Part shown: piece after piece, positions 44,183 through 53,355 of the stretch | How positions within the stretch are numbered: position 1 is the stretch's first letter | How the letters are laid out: each line of letters begins with the position of its first letter | Assembly: GCA_964611895.1 (NCBI GenBank) | Contig: CAZTDN010000016.1 | Location: forward strand, 1-64,000 | Direction: 5' to 3' | From: JAIEOG01 sp964611895 | GTDB lineage: Bacteria; Bdellovibrionota; FAC87; UBA2466 | Length of the DNA: 64,000 nucleotides | The notes under the pieces: generated by a model | The model's database searches: none | Seen by the model: only the letters and a program-made list of their open reading frames with translations | What the model was told of the DNA's origin: nothing | Position numbers and translations under genes: made by a program

Positions 44183-45833
44183 CCGCATTGCGGCATTCGG
44201 GCGCAAGGTCGAATGGTGTTTTGCCGGCTCTTTGTTGTCAGGGGTTTGCCTTTTTGCGGTTGAGTTCCTCAGTGCGCTTGTTCTGCAACAGCTCGGGCGC
44301 GGCCTGGGCCCTACGGCTTGGAAACTCTGTGCGTTTTTACTTGGGGCGGCGCTGTTGCGCGCGCTGGGAAAAGGCATCCAGCTTCAAACGCAGACCTATC
44401 TTGAAACCCTGGTTTCAGTCCGACTGTATTTGTCTTTGGGGTATCGCCTTTTGGAGAGCAAGCTGAGTGAAGTCTACTCCGCTTCCCAGATCTCGAGTTT
44501 TTTTGATGAGATTTTCCCTCAGACCAACCGGTTTCTTTTTTACTTAGCTACTAGTCTATCAACCATCATCCAGATCGTAGCTCTGGTCGGCGCGTTGTTC
44601 TATTTTGCCTGGCGTGAAACAGCACTCTTGATCGTAGTGGTGGCTGCAGGGGTCCTGTTGCGTAAAAGGCCTGTGGCTTCCATCGTCCCGCACGCAAAGC
44701 TCGCACGTCATCTGCAGCGTTTTTTTCAGCACCCGATTTCGATTCGTCTCCTGGGTAGAGAAATCCCCGAAGCGATGGCCCTCGAAAGCGACGCCCTCTT
44801 GCAAGCAAACCAGAATTTGAATCACAGGCTGCGGATGCACTTGGACGCCTGCGGAACCTCTTTGCTCGCCGTAACAGTTTTGATTGGAGTGGTTAGCGTG
44901 GGAGCCCTGGTGTGGTCGACACCAGGGCTGCAACAGCTTGCTTTTCTCTTTTTGGCCCACCGGACAGCGCACCTAGGCAGTCACTTGCAACTCACTCTTT
45001 CCAAGCAAAGAGCTCTAGAACACCCGTTTCTCGCAGCTAAAGATCTACTCGATGCAGTTTCTCCACAGTTTCAAAAGCGTGTCGAGAAAGTCTTGAGTCA
45101 AGTGTCGTATTTTGGAAAGAGCCGAACTCCACAAGGCATTGACATGCAGGCGGTTCAGCCCCAGCTCAAAGTGCCTATGGGCACTACGGTACAAGTGCAT
45201 GCCCTGCAGTTTCGCTACTCTACTCAGGGCAGTTTTCGACTCTCGCTCGAGGAGTTTACTCTGCTTGCAGGAGAGAAGGCCGTTATTCGCGGGCCGAGTG
45301 GTAACGGCAAGTCCACTTTGCTCGCCCTAATTGGCGGAGTGCTCGAGCCAGAACAAGGCGCCGTGTACCTGGATGGCCTACCGGCTTCGAAGTTTCGCGG
45401 TCTAGCTCGGGGCCACACCGCTTACGTCGGGACTGAGCCCGCTTTGCTCGAAGGCAGTTTGCGAGAGAGCTTACTTTATGGGCTCACTCCTCAAACAGAC
45501 AATCAAATCCATGAAGCGTTGTCGCAGGTAGGACTTTTGGAACGTATCCGCGAACTACCCCTTGGATTAGAAACACCGGTTTGGGAATCGACACCGCTGT
45601 TTTCCACTGGAGAAAAACAGCGTCTTGCGTTGGCCAGGGCATGGTTGCAAAAACCCTCCTTGCTCCTGCTCGACGAACCCAGCTCCCACTTAGACAGCGC
45701 TAGTGCGCGCAAGGTAGAATTGCTCATTCGATCGATGCATCACACCACGGTTGTCGCTGTTTCTCATGACGAAAACTATTTGGCAGCGGAGAAAACCGTG
45801 GTTTTGAGTGGTCACCAAACCAGAGTTTCCTGA
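44106..45833 (+). CDS. ABC exporter (membrane domain fused to ATPase)
   Basis: 575 residues if started at ATG 44106 (GGCGG about 5 bases before); the first residues are out of frame with the VOC gene they overlap, so a later start near 44157 is possible. The N-terminal 290 residues have about five or six membrane segments (LLSGVCLFAVEFLSALVL, STIIQIVALVGALFYFA). The ATPase follows: GPSGNGKSTLLALIGG (Walker A), FSTGEKQRLALARAWLQ (signature, unusual STGEK), LLLLDEPSSHLDS (Walker B) and VVAVSHDE (switch His). Layout is that of peptide/lipid exporters. Cargo unknown. Confidence 0.8.
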   Translation: MPCSPTHAPLIKSPQRFLWVRTLKPSRIAAFGRKVEWCFAGSLLSGVCLFAVEFLSALVLQQLGRGLGPTAWKLCAFLLGAALLRALGKGIQLQTQTYLETLVSVRLYLSLGYRLLESKLSEVYSASQISSFFDEIFPQTNRFLFYLATSLSTIIQIVALVGALFYFAWRETALLIVVVAAGVLLRKRPVASIVPHAKLARHLQRFFQHPISIRLLGREIPEAMALESDALLQANQNLNHRLRMHLDACGTSLLAVTVLIGVVSVGALVWSTPGLQQLAFLFLAHRTAHLGSHLQLTLSKQRALEHPFLAAKDLLDAVSPQFQKRVEKVLSQVSYFGKSRTPQGIDMQAVQPQLKVPMGTTVQVHALQFRYSTQGSFRLSLEEFTLLAGEKAVIRGPSGNGKSTLLALIGGVLEPEQGAVYLDGLPASKFRGLARGHTAYVGTEPALLEGSLRESLLYGLTPQTDNQIHEALSQVGLLERIRELPLGLETPVWESTPLFSTGEKQRLALARAWLQKPSLLLLDEPSSHLDSASARKVELLIRSMHHTTVVAVSHDENYLAAEKTVVLSGHQTRVS

Positions 45834-46543
45834 AGGCAACCCTCGGCCAGAAACTCTCGCCCAATGCCTTGGCGATGAAACTCTCCCATAAATGTCTGGC
45901 TGATTTTTATCGTCAGAAAAGGCGCTTCGATGGGGGTGAGAAACAGGGCTGGGCCGGGGTCCCAATCATAGGGATCCCAAACACAATAGTTCCATTGTAC
46001 TTCGGTGCGCGAGTCCGACTTTAAGGCCACCCCGTGCACCCAGGCATGGTAATCGGCAATGGCTTTGAACCAGTCCGGGTTTTCAGACTCGCGAATTTTG
46101 ACCGTGTTCGCGGACTCGGAAACAAAATAAAAGCGCCCCAAGGGCAGTGTATCGACCCAGTCTTGGATCGAGTGTTTCCAGTCCAAAGAGTCGTTAAAAG
46201 CCGAAGTGCTTTCATCCAGCAGCTCTGCGACAGGTACCTCGAGGCTCTGTCCTGTGTTAGCAAAGTAGTGCTTGAGGTGTGCGACGGCGTGGGCGCCAAA
46301 CTTCCTCTCGGCATCCGCTTGTGCCAAGATTTTCAAGAACTGTTTTTTCCAAAACCGAAATGCGGGGGTTGTTTTTTTGGAGTTCCACTTACCTGCGCCC
46401 GGTCCAAAGGCTTTTAGAACTGGTTTGGCATGAGGAGTGGCAACGCTGACGAGCCGGTGCGAAGCCTCGCTGCCCACCCAGCAAATAATCCCCCCCAGAA
46501 CCAATAACACGACGCGGTAGTGCACGAGTTGAGTATAATGCAT
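45812..46543 (-). CDS. Membrane-anchored protein of unknown function
   Basis: 243 residues from ATG 46543; the frame runs on to 46663 but that part lies over the opposite gene. One N-terminal membrane helix (VVLLVLGGIICWVG), then a soluble domain rich in Trp and aromatic residues (WNYCVWDPYDWDPGPALFL, DWVDTLPLGRFYFVSES). Its 3' end overlaps the ABC gene by 22 bases and its start is 2 bases from the divergent nucleotidyltransferase-like gene. No family recognised. Confidence 0.65.
   Translation of the reverse strand: MHYTQLVHYRVVLLVLGGIICWVGSEASHRLVSVATPHAKPVLKAFGPGAGKWNSKKTTPAFRFWKKQFLKILAQADAERKFGAHAVAHLKHYFANTGQSLEVPVAELLDESTSAFNDSLDWKHSIQDWVDTLPLGRFYFVSESANTVKIRESENPDWFKAIADYHAWVHGVALKSDSRTEVQWNYCVWDPYDWDPGPALFLTPIEAPFLTIKISQTFMGEFHRQGIGREFLAEGCLQETLVW
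46534..46539 (+). promoter_or_regulatory. TATAAT -10 element, possibly leaderless
   Basis: A perfect TATAAT ends 6 bases before the GTG at 46546. If the RNA starts 7 bases below it, the message would begin at its start codon. No good -35 is present at the usual distance, and the element lies inside the opposite gene's 5' end. Confidence 0.35.
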
Positions 46544-46545
46544 CT

Positions 46546-48024
46546 GTGCCGAATCCCACAGTCGGACAAAAACTCTTTTTGCAGTGTCTTTGGGCTCCAC
46601 CAGAGGAGACGCGGGCTCTTTGGAAACAGATCGAATGCCTAACCCCAGACCAGCTCCCGGCACAGCAGTACCGATTGCGATCCCTATTGCATGCGCCTTT
46701 ATCGACGGTTTTTTCGATTTCTGAGCTACCGCTATTGCAGGACATGGCTCAGGATCGGCAAGAAGCTATCGAAGCGAATCAACGCATGATCGCCCAGTAC
46801 GGCGAAGCACGGCGCGCTTTAGACGCCGCAGGAGTGTCGCACTTTCCACTCAAAGGCATGGACTTGCTCCACCGTTTTTCGGATCAAACCCGCGCGCGGG
46901 CGATGGGAGACGTGGATATCCTAGTCCCGCCACGCGGCCGCGAGATCGGTCTACGTGCACTGATTCAGCTAGGCTATCGGTATCTAGACCCTATCGCGGA
47001 GGAGTTTGCCGACTTGCTCAAGGAGCGCACCCTGCAGCGCGGTCAGGAACGGTACTTGGACTATCATTTTTCGGCACTGGATTGGGACCTCAGTCCCAAG
47101 CGATTAGAGAAAGCGTGGGAGTTACTAGAAAAGGATAAACAAAAGATAGCGGGCGTCGAGCTCATGCCTTTGGGGGCGTGTTTTTTCTACACGTGTTTGC
47201 ACGGGTACGCGGACTTTGTGGAAAGAGAACGTATTGCCTGGGTGTACGATGCCTTCCTATGCTTGAAGCAGATGCAGCAGCCGACGCACTGGGACCTGTG
47301 CTTCTCCTTAGCCGAACTGCATCGAGTGGAGCTTCTTTTTTTTCAATCGATGCAGTTATTGGGCGAGTTTGGGGTGCCCCATCTGCCGCCCTGGCCAGGT
47401 AATCCGCCTCGCCGAAATCGCTTTGCGCGGATACAGATGCAGACGCTCCAGGCAGGTCGGAAAAGGGATCGCGCTCTGCTGAACCGTGTGTGCGGGCTGT
47501 GGCGCCGATACCAGCTCGCTCTCTGGGCCGGTGGGGAGAACGCGTGGAGTCTGTCCCCCTGGAGGTACTTGCGGTTTGTGTTGCACCGGCCTGTGGTAGA
47601 ATTTCTCATGCGTTGGAATTTGGCAGCCGTTTTAGTGGTTTCCTCTATGGGTTGGGGCGCGGCGTGCGGTCCCAAACCTGAGAAATATACGATTGAGGGG
47701 CTCACTGCCTATAGCAGTCCGGCAGGTTCGGAGCCTGCTTGTCCTGAGGAAACCAAGCCAAAAAACGAGTTCTACACGTATGACGCCCCTGCGCCAGAGC
47801 CGAAAAGACCGCAAGAGCTGAGCATATTTGAGGACAGCGATCAGATCCTCGAAGCGCGCAGCAATGAATCTCTGTTCGAATTGCGCGATTCCACTCCCGA
47901 AGTCGAAGCGTTTACTCCGAGAAGAGATCCGGAACCCGAAGCCGAGGTTGAAGAGGAAGAAGAAAAAGATCGGGTGAGTTCCCGTGTGAAGCAGATTCTC
48001 CAGCGAACCAGAAAAAACCACTAA
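46546..48024 (+). CDS. NTP_transf_5-type nucleotidyltransferase-like protein with acidic tail
   Basis: 492 residues. Residues about 80-345 match the PF14907 nucleotidyltransferase-like family: HFPLKGMDLLHRFSDQTRAR, MGDVDILVPPRGREIGLRAL, then YHFSALDWDLSPKRLEKAWE and LYTCLHGYADFVERERIAWV-like sequence. SPWRYLRFVLHRPVVEFL is the usual family ending. The frame continues without stop through RWNLAAVLVVSSMGWGAACG, which looks like a lipoprotein signal peptide, into an acidic, Pro/Glu-rich tail (TPRRDPEPEAEVEEEEEK). Either a real fusion, or two genes with the second starting at ATG 47608. Starts 2 bases from a divergent gene. Confidence 0.75.
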   Translation: MPNPTVGQKLFLQCLWAPPEETRALWKQIECLTPDQLPAQQYRLRSLLHAPLSTVFSISELPLLQDMAQDRQEAIEANQRMIAQYGEARRALDAAGVSHFPLKGMDLLHRFSDQTRARAMGDVDILVPPRGREIGLRALIQLGYRYLDPIAEEFADLLKERTLQRGQERYLDYHFSALDWDLSPKRLEKAWELLEKDKQKIAGVELMPLGACFFYTCLHGYADFVERERIAWVYDAFLCLKQMQQPTHWDLCFSLAELHRVELLFFQSMQLLGEFGVPHLPPWPGNPPRRNRFARIQMQTLQAGRKRDRALLNRVCGLWRRYQLALWAGGENAWSLSPWRYLRFVLHRPVVEFLMRWNLAAVLVVSSMGWGAACGPKPEKYTIEGLTAYSSPAGSEPACPEETKPKNEFYTYDAPAPEPKRPQELSIFEDSDQILEARSNESLFELRDSTPEVEAFTPRRDPEPEAEVEEEEEKDRVSSRVKQILQRTRKNH

Positions 48025-48093
48025 AACCCTCTGTTCTAATCATTCTTCAGAGTTCCTTCTTCTGTTTTCAGTGACTTATACCGAAAAGAGATC

Positions 48094-51000
48094 GTGGCGA
48101 TCCGTTCTAATTCAACCTTCTTTTACGCGCTGCTTCTTTGTGTGTTTAGCCTGGCAACCCCAGTGCAGGGCACGCGCATTTTTCCGGAGCTCTGTGGGAC
48201 GTACTTTGGCGAACTTGCGGGCGACAAAGACATGCTCCGCTACGTGCAGCGGCTCTCTGAATTTACGGGCAACCGTCTAATCCAAGAGGCGCCTGGACAA
48301 TTTCGCAATCGACGACGCCTGAGTTCCCTGCGCATGCAGTTTTCTGGTTTTGAGGGTGGTCAGAAAATTGAAATACGACTCACTCAGGAGTCCAGCCCCC
48401 GCTTTGAAATCGATTCTCGTTCTGGGAACCGAACTCTGTTTATTCCCAAACATTTTGATTTCGACAAATCACCCGACGGTGGCCGGCAGTTTTTTCTCAA
48501 TGCGCTGCGGGGCCATACTCTGCACCCACACACAGGGAGTGAGCGCGCTCGCGAGGAACGCCTAAGACTTCAAGAACCCGCCTACTTGCTCAAGCCCGCA
48601 CAAGTAGAAGGCGCCAAGGCAGCCATTGCTTCTCTCGAGGCCGGAAACGATTTTGCATTTATTGGACCGACCGGGGTGGGCAAGACACACATTTTACTCT
48701 CCGCGCTGCAATCACGGCTTCAGGCATTTTCGGAAAAAAGGGCCAAGGCCGTCAAGCACGGCATCCAAACACCCATCCCTGGTCTGCATGTCGTTTTTGC
48801 GGACGAAGAAAAACTCGTGAACCAGCTCCACGACAATGTCCAGAAAATGGAAACGGAGAACGAATACTTGCTCTACCGTTGGGGCGGAACTCACAACCGC
48901 GGCGACACTCCTCAGACGATCGCTGAACTGGTGGAGATGTCCCACAAAACTGGGCGTCCCATCGTACTGGTCACAACGGTGCAGTCTCTCATCAACCGAG
49001 TGGGAAGAGACCCGAACGAAAGCAAAGCCACCATTCGCACGAGCAAGATCTCGCCCGAGGCCAGAGCGGAGAACCTTCGCCTGCTACAGGACAACGTCGA
49101 CCTGTTTATCGTCGATGAAATGCACCACGTCGGCGCCCCGCAAACCCTAGGACTGCTTGATGGAGCACGCGGTGTGACACGGACGCACGAGGGAGATATT
49201 CATCGCGAAAAGCGGGGACACTCGCCAAAAATCTTAGGCCTCACCGCGACGCCTATCCGAAAGGACATGGGCGTCATCAACGATGTTTTTCACGGCCACG
49301 CTTTCTGGGCCTACCTGGACAATGCCAAAGATTACTTGCAACAGCCCGGCAGCGCCGATCGAAGCGAAGACGAAATTCTCAAACAGCTCATCGCCGCCGT
49401 CGAGAGTGGCGAAGCACATCCTTTTTCAACTTATTTCATCAACCCACAGAAATTCGGCGTTTCAACGGACGAGTTGTTCGTCGAACCCACTGGCAAAGGG
49501 CAGCGGGCACACATCAATCCAGCTCACTACGACGCCTATTTCGAGGGGATTCGCCCCATCATCGAAAAGAACGATCACCTGTTTTTCGCCTGCACTTCCA
49601 TTGATGAAGCCGAACGAATGAAGGCATTTGTAGAAAAAGCCGAAATGAAACGGCCCAGTGGTCGAAAACACAAGGTCGGGGTTTTACACTCCAAACTCAA
49701 GCCCGTCGAACGGGATGCAATTTGGGAAGCTTTCGAAAAAGGGGAAATTTCCGCCTTGTTTACCGTCGATATGCTCAATGAGGGCATCGATATCCGCACT
49801 CTCTCAGCCTACATCGATACGAACCGCAACACTCCTCTAAAAGAGCTCTTGCAACGTACTGGGCGTACGCTGCGCCTGGCCGAAGGGAAGATTCCCCACT
49901 CGGACATAGTCAGTTTTCAAGAAATTACCGAGCCGAGAATAGCCGATCTTCTGCTCCAACTGCAAAAAGCTGGCGGATCGAAATGGGAAATTACCCCAGG
50001 AGGAGAGAGCTCGCCGAACAATGGAGCCGAGCCAAACAGCAAACTCGGATTGCGGCGGGTGCTCTGGAGCCCTCAAGACATCGAGGCTACACGCCATGAT
50101 CTGGTGGAGGCCAGCGCCGCTAAACGCGCCAAAGAATCGGAGCAAGCCCGAATCCTCGCCGGGCGTCGCGCGGCGGAGCTATTTGACGAGATAGTCGCGC
50201 ACTTACGCAAAAAACCGCACACACTTACCTGGAAGGAGCGGCAACTCGACGGCATCCAAAACTTGGACGACCGCCCTTTGCATAACAAGCTTCTTCGCCA
50301 GTTCAGTGATAGCAAAGCGGATGCCGAAGCGCTTTACGCGGTCGCGCAAGAGAAGCGAGGATCGGAATCCCTGGTCGACAAAACAGCAGCCCAGAGTATC
50401 CAAGAAGCACTATTGCGCATGGAATCCCTGGAAAAGAACCTCGGATCCAAGCAAGGCGTACTTTCCCAGTTGGCGACATTTTATGACCGCAACCACCGTC
50501 TTCCCCAGGCGGTGTCCTTCAATCGCTCTCACCGCGTGGCAGAAGAGGTGAAGTTAGCTGGCGCAATGCTGATCCATTTGCGAGATCCCGATGTGCTGCG
50601 ATACGCCCTGCCAAAGATGTTACCCCAGGAACAAAGAGAGCATTTTGATCGATGGAAAGCATTCTTAGAGGCGAAGGAAAACACCCCTGCTCTGCTCAAG
50701 ATGCTGGCTGAACATCAACAGAGTCGAGGCGATTGGCCCCAAATGCCCCCCGGCCCCAAACCCAGTCCCGGCAACGAAGCTGCCGATCGCCAAGCCGTGG
50801 ACAGAGTGCTGGCAGAACATTGGCAAGGTTTGATCGGGCGATTGGAAAAAGAGGCTCGGCAGAGCAATCAAGACATAGAAGACCGCATCTTGGAGCTGGA
50901 CCCTCCCGAACCACTCTTTGGAAAACTGGTCGAACGTGCGCACGAAGCCAGCCTGCAGAAGGCCGCGATAGAGCCGGTGTTGGATCGGCCTTCCGATCCG

Positions 51001-51561
51001 GGCAAGCTCCGCACCAGGAGTAGTTCCAAAGCGGACGCGATGCGGGCATTCATCGAAAGCCCCCAGTGGCAAAACAGCCCAAAACGCCCTCAACCCAAGA
51101 ACGATGTCGAGCTGAATCTAGACGGACCCATTGGCGGCGTTGCGGAGTTGGTGGAGATGTATAAGGCGATGCAAAAACAGTTTGGTTTTGCTCTCATCGA
51201 ACGTGGAGAGCCTGAAGTTTACCAAAATCATACTGCGGTCAGCCGACGTTTTGTCTTGCGGACAACGGATCCTGCCAGCAAAACGTTACCCAGCGACGTA
51301 CTAGCGTTCGAACAAGGAAAACAAGTTCTTGTGTATGAAAAAAGTGGGCAGCGATACACAAACGAAGTGCTTGTGACAGTTGAGGGTTCAGAGGATCCCG
51401 CTCCGAAACCCATCAACCCTAAAACCAGAACCATTGCTCTGTACTTGACGCCGCAGTCCATTACCGACGAACGATTGGACAGAGAGCAGCGCAAAGCCGC
51501 TGAAAAGTCTCTCATCGAAAGCTTTGCTTCTACTTGGGCAAGGCTGGCTCAGAAGCCATAA
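48094..51561 (+). CDS. Very large SF2 helicase with an N-terminal signal peptide
   Basis: 1155 residues from GTG after AAAAGAG. Residues 8-26 form an apparent signal peptide (FYALLLCVFSLATPVQG). The helicase core follows about 190: FIGPTGVGKTHILLSALQ (Walker A, 191-198), IVDEMHHVGAPQTLG (motif II as D-E-M-H, about 340), KILGLTATPIRKDMG (motif III), VGVLHSKLKPVERDA, LFTVDMLNEGIDIRTLSAYI and LLQRTGRTLRLAEG (motif VI, about 584). The last 500 residues are charged and helical (repeated Glu/Lys/Gln) with no known domain. An exported ATP-dependent nucleic-acid helicase is highly unusual, since ATP is scarce outside the cytoplasm; the signal could instead be a targeting sequence. Monocistronic. Confidence 0.8.
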   Translation: MAIRSNSTFFYALLLCVFSLATPVQGTRIFPELCGTYFGELAGDKDMLRYVQRLSEFTGNRLIQEAPGQFRNRRRLSSLRMQFSGFEGGQKIEIRLTQESSPRFEIDSRSGNRTLFIPKHFDFDKSPDGGRQFFLNALRGHTLHPHTGSERAREERLRLQEPAYLLKPAQVEGAKAAIASLEAGNDFAFIGPTGVGKTHILLSALQSRLQAFSEKRAKAVKHGIQTPIPGLHVVFADEEKLVNQLHDNVQKMETENEYLLYRWGGTHNRGDTPQTIAELVEMSHKTGRPIVLVTTVQSLINRVGRDPNESKATIRTSKISPEARAENLRLLQDNVDLFIVDEMHHVGAPQTLGLLDGARGVTRTHEGDIHREKRGHSPKILGLTATPIRKDMGVINDVFHGHAFWAYLDNAKDYLQQPGSADRSEDEILKQLIAAVESGEAHPFSTYFINPQKFGVSTDELFVEPTGKGQRAHINPAHYDAYFEGIRPIIEKNDHLFFACTSIDEAERMKAFVEKAEMKRPSGRKHKVGVLHSKLKPVERDAIWEAFEKGEISALFTVDMLNEGIDIRTLSAYIDTNRNTPLKELLQRTGRTLRLAEGKIPHSDIVSFQEITEPRIADLLLQLQKAGGSKWEITPGGESSPNNGAEPNSKLGLRRVLWSPQDIEATRHDLVEASAAKRAKESEQARILAGRRAAELFDEIVAHLRKKPHTLTWKERQLDGIQNLDDRPLHNKLLRQFSDSKADAEALYAVAQEKRGSESLVDKTAAQSIQEALLRMESLEKNLGSKQGVLSQLATFYDRNHRLPQAVSFNRSHRVAEEVKLAGAMLIHLRDPDVLRYALPKMLPQEQREHFDRWKAFLEAKENTPALLKMLAEHQQSRGDWPQMPPGPKPSPGNEAADRQAVDRVLAEHWQGLIGRLEKEARQSNQDIEDRILELDPPEPLFGKLVERAHEASLQKAAIEPVLDRPSDPGKLRTRSSSKADAMRAFIESPQWQNSPKRPQPKNDVELNLDGPIGGVAELVEMYKAMQKQFGFALIERGEPEVYQNHTAVSRRFVLRTTDPASKTLPSDVLAFEQGKQVLVYEKSGQRYTNEVLVTVEGSEDPAPKPINPKTRTIALYLTPQSITDERLDREQRKAAEKSLIESFASTWARLAQKP

Positions 51562-51901
51562 AAAAACAGCCCAGTGCTAAAATCGCTGGAACACTCTGCA
51601 CCCAAAAAATGCGTCGAGACACAGTGACCGCGCCATAGACTCCGGCGACCACCACACATAAGAGCAGGTAGTTCACTAGGCCGGGTTGTCGACTAAAGAG
51701 TCCCCAAGCCAAACCCACAGCCAGAAAGCCATTGTACAACCCTTGGTTTGCGGCCAGCACGCGTGACGCTTGTGCAAGCTCCTTTTTCTGACGGAAAATC
51801 TTTAACCCTAGCGGTTTGGTCCAGAGAAACATTTCCAAGATCAAAAAATAAACGTGCGCGACAATGACGATACTCGTGAAAACCACAGCCAAAGTATGCA
51901 T
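51530..51901 (-). CDS. DUF1304 membrane protein
   Basis: 123 residues, four membrane helices. HVYFLILEMFLWTKPLGLKI near the N-terminus, then VLAANQGLYNGFLAVGLAWG and GVYGAVTVSRRIFWVQSVPA are typical of the DUF1304 family, small inner-membrane proteins of unknown role found widely. Its 3' end overlaps the helicase gene end by 32 bases (convergent). Confidence 0.88.
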   Translation of the reverse strand: MHTLAVVFTSIVIVAHVYFLILEMFLWTKPLGLKIFRQKKELAQASRVLAANQGLYNGFLAVGLAWGLFSRQPGLVNYLLLCVVVAGVYGAVTVSRRIFWVQSVPAILALGCFFMASEPALPK

Positions 51902-51950
51902 GCGTGAACCCTCTCAGGGGGAAAGTAGTCCTACCCAAGGGGGTTTGAAA

Positions 51951-51976
51951 AGCTTCAATGCAGAGCTCAGGGGGAT
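51951..51976. repeat. Left copy of a 26-base repeat flanking the kinase-like gene
   Basis: Matches 53122-53147 at 25 of 26 bases, starting AGCTTC[A/C]ATG and ending CAGAGCTCAGGGGGAT. With bases to 51991 it can fold by pairing CAGAG with CTCTG and CTTC with GAAG. CTCAGGGGGA also occurs at 51914. Confidence 0.75.
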
Positions 51977-52050
51977 CGGTGCTCTCTGAAGTAGGCCAAA
52001 GCTCCCCGTAAATAGCAGTTTTTTACTGGTTGTGCTAGGGTGCGCTTTCG

Positions 52051-53097
52051 ATGAAAGCCTTTTTGTTTACCTTAGTATTTGGCGCCCAACTCGCTTTCGG
52101 TTGCTCGCCTTCCGATATTTTAGCCGCGGCTGCGCCACTGCCCTGGCACCATGGCCTCGATTTCGATGACGTCGAGCGCAGACTTCTGACTTCCGAAGTA
52201 AAAACCATCCGCCCTATCGGGGAACACCTCAATGAAATGGGCAAAGCCTACACAGGAGATGCAGAGGTTTTCTTCATTGAGCTGGCTGATGGAACGCGCG
52301 GCATCGCTAAGCCAGAAGATGAACTCTGGTCTTCCATTGCGGAGCGAAGTGCGTACCAGCTTTGTCGGGAAGTAGGTCTGAAGTTGATGGCACCCACAGT
52401 AATCCGGGCTTTTCCCGAACTAGGGAATCGAGCAGGAAGCTTTCAACTCTATGTCGATTCACCCTTCAACCAGAAGCGAAGAAGCGACCGGAAAAAAGCG
52501 CTGGCTTTGATTTCTAAAAAGGACCAAAGCGATCTGATTCTTTTTCAATTCCTGTTGGGACGGTGGGACGTTCATCCAGAAAATATACTCATCGATGCAT
52601 CGGGTGCCCCGCTACTACACGATGTCGAAGAGATCCATTTTCTTCAGCAGATTAAATACGGCGATTTTCCGTACATCAGAAGATTCCTCCATAAGAACGG
52701 AATCCGAAAGCGCCCTTTTGATTTCTCTCGTTTTCCCTTCGAAGAAGAGAAACAGCTAACCCACGGCGACCAGATTGGCCCCACCTTCCTTAACTATTTC
52801 ACGCTCCAAACAATCGGGAACCTGCTCGCGAAGTACCAGAAGGGATTTTTCCCTGAGGGCCGTTTGAGATATGTGCTTTGGGACCAGTCAGTTTGGATTT
52901 ATTGGCCTCGCAAAAACCAATCGCCGCTTCATACGACGGAGTTTTCCCAAGCCACACTGAGTGCTTTTTCCTCGCTCAACTACGAGATTTTGGCACAGAA
53001 ACTTCCAGCACCATTTAGTGAACGACACCATCGATTTATTTTGGAGCGGCGAGACCAGATTTTGAACGCATCAAAAACTGGGGCGATTTTCCCTTAG
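52051..53097 (+). CDS. Exported kinase-like protein (PI3/4-kinase-like fold)
   Basis: 348 residues; residues 1-18 are a signal peptide, with LAFGC as a possible but weak lipobox. Kinase-type elements: GTRGIAKPED (Lys87 for the strand-3 Lys), AERSAYQLCREVG (Glu98 for the helix-C Glu), LLGRWDVHPENILIDASG (catalytic loop D-x-H-x-x-N with Asp173 and Asn178) and PLLHDVEEIHF (Asp191 as metal-binding Asp). The D-x-H-x-x-N followed by H-D order resembles PI3/4-kinase, HipA and Fam20 folds rather than eukaryotic-type Ser/Thr kinases. The family and substrate are unknown. A 26-base repeat flanks the gene on both sides. Confidence 0.72.
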   Translation: MKAFLFTLVFGAQLAFGCSPSDILAAAAPLPWHHGLDFDDVERRLLTSEVKTIRPIGEHLNEMGKAYTGDAEVFFIELADGTRGIAKPEDELWSSIAERSAYQLCREVGLKLMAPTVIRAFPELGNRAGSFQLYVDSPFNQKRRSDRKKALALISKKDQSDLILFQFLLGRWDVHPENILIDASGAPLLHDVEEIHFLQQIKYGDFPYIRRFLHKNGIRKRPFDFSRFPFEEEKQLTHGDQIGPTFLNYFTLQTIGNLLAKYQKGFFPEGRLRYVLWDQSVWIYWPRKNQSPLHTTEFSQATLSAFSSLNYEILAQKLPAPFSERHHRFILERRDQILNASKTGAIFP

Positions 53098-53121
53098 CAG
53101 AAGTAGGTACCGTTGTACTAC

Positions 53122-53154
53122 AGCTTCCATGCAGAGCTCAGGGGGATGGAAGCT
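53122..53154. repeat. Right copy of the 26-base repeat, perfect 9-bp hairpin
   Basis: AGCTTCCAT (53122-53130) and ATGGAAGCT (53146-53154) are perfectly complementary across a 15-base loop holding GCAGAGCTCAGGGGG. It lies 24 bases after the kinase-like gene stop and could end its transcript. It shares 25 of 26 bases with 51951-51976. Confidence 0.8.
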
Positions 53155-53355
53155 CTAAGCGAGGCAGGGTTTCGTTCATTTCGCTTAGATGCCGACTCAT
53201 CAGCCTACCCAATTCTTTCGTACCCATAGTACCGGCCTGGCGGCCAAATTTTTCGCGCAGCAGCCTGCCGGATTCAGTCGCAACGCACTGCGGTTGCCGT
53301 CTGGTTATCACCGGCTATGGTCTGGCCAAATAGTACCCTGTTTAGGAGATAAAAA

